Assembly (NCBI GenBank): GCA_000697055.1
Contig: JNDT01001848.1
Span: 1 to 64,000, forward strand
Source of the DNA: Saksenaea vasiformis B4078
Lineage: Eukaryota > Mucoromycota > Mucoromycetes > Mucorales > Saksenaeaceae
Direction of reading: 5' to 3'
Length of the DNA stretch: 64,000 nucleotides
The position numbers and the translations under genes were made by a program. Position 1 is the first letter of the stretch, and every line of letters begins with the position of its first letter. Of the stretch, positions 57,985-64,000 are shown piece by piece. The notes below the pieces were generated by a model. That model was given only the letters and a program-made list of their open reading frames with translations. It had not been told where the DNA came from and did no database searches.

Positions 57985-60900
57985 TTCGAAATCGCAGATG
58001 ACAAGCCAGGGCCAAAAAAATTTTTTATCGCTTTTTCATGCAGCCAGAGTAACTCACACAGTCTGTGACGGTACTGCGAGAAACTGGCAAAAACGTTTAT
58101 CCCTGTCGGGTCGGATAGAACCCATGTTTCGTTTAACAACGTAAACATGAAGACGTTATATAAGATCTGTTTCTTTCGTACGTATGAGGAAAGCGATAAA
58201 GAGTTGCATACGGTAGCAATGAGATAAATATCTAATAGCCTGCAAGTCTGCACAACCACGTCTAACCATAGTAAAAGTCTAAAATCAGAGACACTAAACT
58301 GGCTCCGTCAACTTCCTTGCGGGGCTAAAAAAGTTTGTTCGCAATAGCCAGTAATAGTCCTAATGTAGCGACCAAGTAGATTCCCATGCCAATCAGCTAA
58401 AGTGCTGCAATTTTCTCACGAGAAACAAAAATATCACCACGCTTTAAATTGTATTGAACACTCCGCTTTATACATATCTATATATCTATATATCTATATC
58501 GATTTCACTATCCGACAACGTCCTCTACAGTAATTGCGCTGTCAATTGGTGAACTACGTAAGCTAAAAAAAGGGAAAGCCTGACTGGCTCTTGCTTTGCT
58601 GAAAAAATAAAACAACATAGAAAGTGAATCATAGCAAACAGCCACCAAAAGACATCTTTGTACAAGCAGCATCTTAAATCCTAGTAAACAGCTCTCCATC
58701 TCATCATTCGTGATACCGCCTGTCAGGAGAACTGTCTATGATCCCCTGTTCTAAATTGATCTGAAGTTACTGTGCACTCTGCGCAGCAAACTATCGTTAA
58801 CCGGAGGTATTATCGCCGCATTTATTTAATACTTGTTTAAAGCGGAGAGCTCTCCCGGTGGAGTGTCAAAAACATCGTTGCACTGACGAAAAAAAAAAGA
58901 AATCCCTTAACTGTGTTTTGATTACGTACTCCCTTTCTTTTTTTTCGCGTTTATCCATACTATTTACTTACGAACTCCGCAACTATTGTGCTCACCCTAC
59001 TATCGACTCCAGAACGAAAGTTACTAACGCAATCTGGTAGTGGCAAGTAGAAGATCAGCGCTTAATCTGTATATGGTTATTTTGTAGTTATAGCAAGTTA
59101 ACTTTGCGATCTGCAAAACACGAGTGCTTATGATACGTTCCGAAAAAGCCATCCGTACGTTGCAAGTATGGATAGATGGTTACCCATAGCTGGAAGCCGT
59201 CGATTTAGCAGATTTTCTTGAAATAACTCTGACGCTACTCGATTAGCTATGCACATATCAATATAACATCTATAAGAGGTGCTTCTCATCAGTTGTGTTT
59301 TGTCACAATGGCAAGGGATCAATGAACTTTACATAGTTCTCTCGTGGTTCTCTGCTCAGGATCCGCCGCAGTAGCGTTAAGATGATACATACCTTCAGCT
59401 GAAATTGTTTGTGATTATTATATCGAAGAATGAATGGAGACGGATCAAACAATATCTGTGGCAAGAAGCAAATCCAAACCAATCCATCTAATGGATAGAT
59501 GCAAAGCACCTGCTATGGATTTCATGGATCCATATCCAATGGTGGAGGTTATGTTGATCTGTCTCAGTATCAACAAAGGTTAAACCGCTTGCGTCTACAA
59601 CTTGTTTTATCCGTTTCCTGCTAGTAATCCTGAGTGTTGCGACGGTAAACAAAACTGCCGTTCTGTCGCGGTACTTTTATAAAAGACCATGGAATCAAAA
59701 CACATTCATTGATCTGTTCATACGCAAGTTCCTAAAACTATAAAGTGGTATCGTAGTGGCGGTTTGTCAGGAAAATCGTGTATGGATTAGTGTAATCGCT
59801 ATGGTTAATCACGCTCTGTTCAACTCACGTCCATGTCGACAGTTTTCTATCGAGCCGAAAAGAGACTACGCACAACCATGTCTCCATACCCAGCCAACTT
59901 TTGCTACAGGCAACATAATTCTGAAGACAGACAGATAGAGTTTAGAACAGCCTAATACGCCACAGCTCCGTACCCGTAAGTTATTGCGATCATAAAGAAA
60001 AACTCATCGAAAGATTTGACTTTCTCTTGGTGTTGCCTCGTGAAGTTTGAAATTCATTTGCAAACTGTAATTGATCTCGATTGTAACGCAAACGACGGAA
60101 GATCTTCCACCGACTTCTATTAACTCTTATTAATATCGTACAAAATTAAAGCGGGCGGTTGTCATTGCTAACGCAAAGGGAATAAGAGAGAATCCTGGTA
60201 AACAACCATTTACCAATGGGTACACTGCATGCCAGCTGGAATAGGGTGTACTGACGGCTCTCTCAGTGTGTCCCGTGCAGCGTTCACAAAAAAGCGTTTT
60301 TCGGATAGGTGAAATCATGGACTACCCATGTGACAGAAGGTATCCTGCTTAGCGGGCTTGGGACACTCTATGTTTTTAACACCAGACAAAAAACACGATA
60401 TCGGTAACGAAAAAGGAGGTAAGCCATCTGGGTTTGCTTTTCTCGTCGCGGCTGTGAAAAAGACCCTTGTTTAAAAAATGTGCTCTAAATTTTGTCGCCT
60501 CGGAACACAAGAGTAATTCATACCCAATTCTCGGTTTATTGGAACAGATTGCTATTCTATGGTATAATTGCATTTTCATGTTATCAGAATTGTTATACTT
60601 TTCCCTCGAATGGATTGCTAACGTAAACTCTAAGCATGGCGCACATCGTAGATGCGGCGCTGACAGTAGCTTATACGAGTCGCTTATACACGTTTACCTC
60701 GTGTAGTGGTGCAACAATTGAGCGAAATTGTTACAGTACTACCGACTGGCGGGGAATCATTAGATTGATGCTGTTGTTGTTGTTGTCACGGTTGTTGTTG
60801 TCGTACCGGGTTGTTGGTTACTATTTGTTAGCATAAAATTACAAAAAGGAATAGATATCCGGCGGCTTTTAATAAGCAAAGGAGTTATAAACATGTTCTG

Positions 60901-61189
60901 CATTTTGCAATCCTATTTTCTCAATTGTCTGTTTTAGAAAACCTGTGTTATACAAAGAGAAGAGGAAATCACTTCAGATGAATTGCTGTCGAACCACGAA
61001 GGTCGAATAGGAACGTTTCTCAATTACGTAGCAGAGCCCACCAAAATGGATAAGCTTTTTGTGGGGCGTTTTATTTAAAAATCCTTTTCTTTTCTTTTCT
61101 TTTCTCTTCCTTTTCTTTTTCTTTTCTCTCTCTCTCTTTTCCTATGACGGCTATGCTCTGATTGTCATTTCTTTTTTTTTTCTTCTGTT
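57985..61189. other. 3.2 kb gene-poor region
   Basis: No gene is supported on either strand; frames stay below 95 codons and lack recognisable domains. It holds the C78 gene upstream region at its left, the velvet gene upstream region at its right (CT-rich run at 61081-61140) and a TATATC microsatellite at 58474-58500. Confidence 0.4.
58474..58500. repeat. TATATC microsatellite
   Basis: Three near-perfect units of a TATCTATA-type repeat, about 27 bp in all. No associated gene. Confidence 0.7.
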
Positions 61190-62187
61190 ATGTCACAGCA
61201 GCCGTCATATTGGTCTTCTCTTGAAGAAGAGCAGGAAGAGCATTGCCAGGAAAATAGTTCCGAAGGCGTCAATATCACGATAATTCAAGAAAAAGGAAAT
61301 ATGAAAATCAAAAGACGAGACAAAGTAGAAGCGTTGATGATCGGTCCTCCTCCACCACAACCTCAATTAATGGAAGGACAATCATCGAGCCATGAACCAG
61401 ATCAAAGGTAAAAATAAAACAGCAATAGTTTTTGCGTATTATTTGTTCAACAAGACTAGGACATACACGCTCTATCTCCGGGAACAGCCGCAGCATTGTC
61501 GCCTATCATATTACGGTGAAAAAGATAACCGCCCAATTGATCCCGTACCGATTGTACAGCTGATTGTGCGTGATACGGATAATTATATCGACCAGGAGTA
61601 GGCAAATCCAAGTATATAGTTAGCAGTACCTATCGAGTACAAACTGTTTCCGGGTTAACACACCAAGTTTATTAGTTCTTTCCTTAACCCATTCTATGTC
61701 CTGCACGTATCGATGTGGAACGAAGAAATGACAAAAGAATGTCAAGTAATAGATCAGACACGAGTTCTGATGGGCCCTCTTGTCAGCTCTCCGGCAATAC
61801 TACGAGATCTGGACAATCAACTGGGCATCTTTTTTTCTTTTCCAGAGCTGAACGTACGCACCATTGGACGTTTCCGACTGCAGTTTAAATTGCTGTGCCT
61901 TGGAAGGTGTGTTTTCTAATCCGCCACTTGTCGATAATGAACATTACCATTCGTAGAAATGTTGTGTTGACGGATATTTTCTCCGAACCTTTTACTGTGT
62001 ACCCAGCCAGAACGTTCCCTGGCATGAAAGGTAAGGGTGCAGCAGTCTGCCTGCTTGCTTTGTTTTTTTTTATTCTACTGATTATGAATAACATTTTGCC
62101 ATAGAATCTAGTGAACTTGCTAGACATCTGGCTCGACAAGGTTTACGTCTGTCTATACGGAATCAAGTCCGGCAGAGAAAGGAGTAA
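61190..62187 (+). CDS. Velvet-domain regulator (VosA/VelB-like)
   Basis: Five exons (61190-61407, 61460-61597, 61676-61906, 61957-62030, 62105-62187) give 247 residues. After a 70-residue acidic head the velvet domain begins: TYTLYLREQPQHCRLSYYGE, then KDNRPIDPVPIVQLIV, which matches the Q-P ... GEKDRRPIDPPPIVQL signature. It continues SFLNPFYVLHVSMWNEE, LMGPLVSSPAILRDLDNQLG, GIFFSFPELNVRTIGRFRLQ, VVLTDIFSEPFTVYPARTF and ends ELARHLARQGLRLSIR. Velvet proteins have a Rel-like fold, pair with each other, enter the nucleus and control sporulation and secondary metabolism. The domain is short with no long C-terminal region, more like VelB/Vel-type than VeA. Exact subtype is not settled. Confidence 0.93.
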
Positions 62188-62443
62188 CTCTTTTCAAATG
62201 CCATTATGAACATTCTATTCCTTTTTTTTTTCTTCTTCAATCAACATGAAACAGTGAGAATAGATCCTAATGCCCAAACTTTAGGTCAAAGGATCCTTGC
62301 TACATATGGAAATTTTCTTAAATGAAACTATGTTTACTTATTTCTTTGTTGCCAACAATTCATTATATCATAATAGAGGAAAAAGGAATAAAAAAGGGAG
62401 AATCGATTTCCAAATTCTTCCATTATAGCGAAATCTATAAATG

Positions 62444-62635
62444 CTATCGCTTTTTTATACGTTTTATTTTTATCTTGGAACAAGAATCACAGAAGTAGGC
62501 AAGACCGGCTTTAGCTGCACAAACAGAAACAGGTTGCCTTTTTTTTTTTGCCAGCATTTCATCTTTCGATGAGCGGTATTTTAAAAGAGTGCGGTTGGTT
62601 TTAAAGGACCGCCAAGGAACAGGCCTACCTGGCAT
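62444..62635 (-). CDS. Small basic open frame, uncertain
   Basis: A 63-codon minus-strand frame lies divergently 267 bp from the uL16 start. It is Lys/Arg-rich with a C-terminal CDSCSK pair of cysteines. A GTAGGC right after the ATG-CCA-G and a TTTCTGTTTGTGCAG acceptor before CTAAAGCC keep the frame, so a 25-residue spliced form is also possible. I do not recognise it, and it may be chance. Confidence 0.3.
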   Translation of the reverse strand: MPGRPVPWRSFKTNRTLLKYRSSKDEMLAKKKRQPVSVCAAKAGLAYFCDSCSKIKIKRIKKR

Positions 62636-62861
62636 GGTAGGCTACGACTAGTGAATCCTCCTCTTTTCGTGCTATTGGTGAGTTGGATATGTCGTTTTAC
62701 TATGGTGTGAAAGAGCGAACGAATGGATGGATTAGATTCCCGGATGGATGACAAAGAAAAAAAAATTAGCGGATGATGACTAATTCAACGAGCTTTCGGG
62801 GAGGCTGAATAGAAGGACGGGGAAGGTTTTAAATACGGAAGGAAAAAAAAGAGGGAGCAAC

Positions 62862-62900
62862 GTACGAAGAATTTTTTTCTAAATTCTACATTTCATTTAG
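62862..62900 (+). other. Candidate 39-nt intron in the 5' leader of the uL16 gene
   Basis: GTACGA at 62862 and ATTTAG ending at 62900 flank a CTAAATT branch-like word; the acceptor is two bases before the start codon. Leader introns in ribosomal protein genes are common in fungi. The leader upstream is purine-rich. Confidence 0.35.
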
Positions 62901-62902
62901 CC

Positions 62903-63553
62903 ATGGGTCGTCGTCCCGCTCGTTGCTACCGTTACTGTAAGAACAAGCCTTACCCCAAGAGCAGATACTGCCGTGGTGTCCCTGATGCCAAGATCAGAAT
63001 CTATGACTTGGGTCGTAAGAAGGCACATGTTGACGATTTCCCTCTTTGCGTCCACTTGGTTTCCAACGAATACGAACAGCTCTCTGCTGAAGCTCTTGAA
63101 GCTGGTCGTATCTGTGCTAACAAGTACATTGCTAAGACCTCCGGCAAGGATTCCTTCCATTTGCGTGTCCGTGTCCATCCCTTCCATGTCACCCGTATCA
63201 ACAAAATGTTGTCGTGTGCTGGTGCCGATAGATTGCAAACCGGTATGCGTGGCGCTTTCGGCAAGCCCAACGGTCTTGTTGCCCGTGTGAACATTGGCCA
63301 GATCATCTTCTCCGTCCGTACCAAGGACTCCAACAAGGCTGTCGTCATTGAGGCCTTGAGACGCTGCAAGTACAAGTTCCCTGGTCAGCAGAAGATCATC
63401 ATCTCCAACAAGTGGGGTTTCACTCCCTTGACCCGCGAAGAGTACGTCGAGGCCCGCAGCGCTGGTAAGCTTAGACCTGATGGTTGCTACGTCAAGTTCG
63501 TTCCCGAGAAGGGTCCTTTGGATAACTACTTCCGTGCCGCCAGCAGAGTTTAA
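62903..63553 (+). CDS. RPL10: 60S ribosomal protein uL16 (RPL10)
   Basis: A single uninterrupted exon of 217 codons gives 216 residues, against about 214-221 in other eukaryotes. The start [20 protein letters not shown] is diagnostic for eukaryotic uL16. Also seen: [40 protein letters not shown], the P-site loop region around [20 protein letters not shown], and the end near [12 protein letters not shown]. The protein joins the large subunit late, near the peptidyl transferase centre, after Sqt1 and Lsg1 deliver it. The coding sequence is rich in C-ending codons, unlike its neighbours, as expected for a highly expressed gene. A 227-codon antisense frame is a shadow. Confidence 0.98.
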   Translation: MGRRPARCYRYCKNKPYPKSRYCRGVPDAKIRIYDLGRKKAHVDDFPLCVHLVSNEYEQLSAEALEAGRICANKYIAKTSGKDSFHLRVRVHPFHVTRINKMLSCAGADRLQTGMRGAFGKPNGLVARVNIGQIIFSVRTKDSNKAVVIEALRRCKYKFPGQQKIIISNKWGFTPLTREEYVEARSAGKLRPDGCYVKFVPEKGPLDNYFRAASRV

Positions 63554-63774
63554 GTCCAACCAGATCAACATAAAAAACAATAGTTTTTTGCTTAAAAAAA
63601 TAGTTCCTTCTACATTTTCTTTCTTTTGTGTTCTTTTTTTTTGAACTATTTGAGGGTGCTAATGCTTGGGTAAATAATGATATGAAGGTATGTAAACGAG
63701 GTCATTTTTTTTTCTGCATGCGATATGAAGATCAGATCCAACGTGTCGGCGTTCCTTGAGTATGCATTTCTTCG

Positions 63775-64000
63775 TCATGCATGTGGGGAAGTGCAATCTG
63801 ACTTGTGTTCGTTATTCAAGCCGTCAGGTTGAGAGTGAAGAGGTAGCCCACAACAAGTGGAATTATATTGTTTTGGTAGAGATTGTTCGTTGTGCAGTAA
63901 TGTAATCTCTCCACTTTCGTTATCAAGACAAGATGACAAAACGGGATGCGGCTTGACATCCCAAGCCACGTCTGGATGGGCGCGATTGGACGTGATGAGG
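63775..64000 (-). CDS. C-terminal part of a possible WD40 protein (runs off right edge)
   Basis: The minus-strand frame is open from the window edge to a TGA at 63775. It reads SNRAHPDVAWDVKPHPVLSS then CLDNESGEITLLHNEQ: DVAWDVKPHPV followed by a short strand and GEITLL resembles one WD40 blade. The last 40 residues have no recognisable pattern. No start is visible; the rest of the gene would lie to the right of the window. Confidence 0.45.
   Translation of the reverse strand, partial: LITSNRAHPDVAWDVKPHPVLSSCLDNESGEITLLHNEQSLPKQYNSTCCGLPLHSQPDGLNNEHKSDCTSPHA

Noticed and set aside
62897..63580. 227-codon minus-strand frame
   Set aside because: Antisense shadow of the uL16 gene, caused by biased codon use; the plus strand encodes a certain protein.
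1..64000. Sel1 lesions as sequencing errors
   Set aside because: Considered, but about 13 other genes totalling many kilobases of coding sequence contain no unexplained shift or stop, so five lesions in one gene are unlikely to be errors. One A-run indel at 2385-2388 remains open to doubt.
1..64000. tRNA genes, rRNA, CRISPR arrays, operons
   Set aside because: No convincing A/B-box plus cloverleaf pair, rRNA core sequence or regularly spaced short repeats were seen; bacterial-type features are not expected in this eukaryotic window.

Overview
The window comes from a filamentous fungus, most likely an early-diverging Mucoromycota (Mucorales-like) species. Its genes are typically eukaryotic and cut by many short GT-AG introns of about 39-122 nt with short CTAAC/CTGAC-type branch sites. 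The gene set (velvet factor, dynein intermediate chain, SepH/Cdc7-like kinase, CorA/Mnr2 transporter, Sel1-repeat genes, Tc1/mariner DNA) fits that group. The species cannot be named from sequence alone. Exon models were built by hand; for every multi-exon gene with a confidence of 0.7 or more the exon lengths sum to a multiple of three and the spliced frame stays open.

Layout. 1-480: N-terminal part of a Tc1/mariner transposase running off the left edge. 1998-3030: broken Sel1-repeat gene. 3120-3390: first piece of a dispersed repeat. 4310-6844: dynein intermediate chain. 7155-8063: multi-pass membrane protein. 9230-12893 (minus): a 15-exon protein with a calponin-homology domain, a SepH/Cdc7-like kinase domain and a C-terminal zinc-binding region. 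16369-17725: homeodomain protein behind a long pyrimidine-rich leader. 17726-19279: second repeat copy. 19280-21833: SLY1, with stop codon 33 bp from the convergent SNU23/ZMAT2 gene (21867-22655, minus). 22656-27853: gene-poor, relic-rich. 27854-29291: Ser/Pro-rich protein of unknown function. 30012-30999 (minus): SCO1. 31000-36371: gene-poor, with the longest repeat copy. 37361-38953: ornithine decarboxylase. 39711-40405: small charged unknown protein. 40901-43012 (minus): a second Sel1 gene with five lesions. 43771-49486: largest TFIIIC subunit, 17 exons. 49856-51808: CorA/Mnr2 magnesium transporter. 52496-53539: UBE2T-like E2. 54797-56335: WD40 protein, convergent with a C78 (ZUFSP/Mug105-like) peptidase at 56434-57984. 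57985-61189: no clear gene. 61190-62187: velvet regulator. 62903-63553: ribosomal protein uL16 (RPL10). 63775-64000 (minus): 3' end of a possible WD40 gene.

Most genes are independent housekeeping units: membrane traffic (SLY1, dynein), splicing (SNU23), Pol III transcription (TFIIIC), translation (uL16), polyamine synthesis (ODC), copper delivery to cytochrome oxidase (SCO1) and Mg2+ transport. Compact gene-rich blocks alternate with relic-rich, gene-poor blocks. The least ordinary objects are the CH-kinase fusion, the two decayed Sel1 genes, a degenerate dispersed repeat family in at least three places, and a palindromic TCTCC/GGAGA cluster upstream of the TFIIIC gene.
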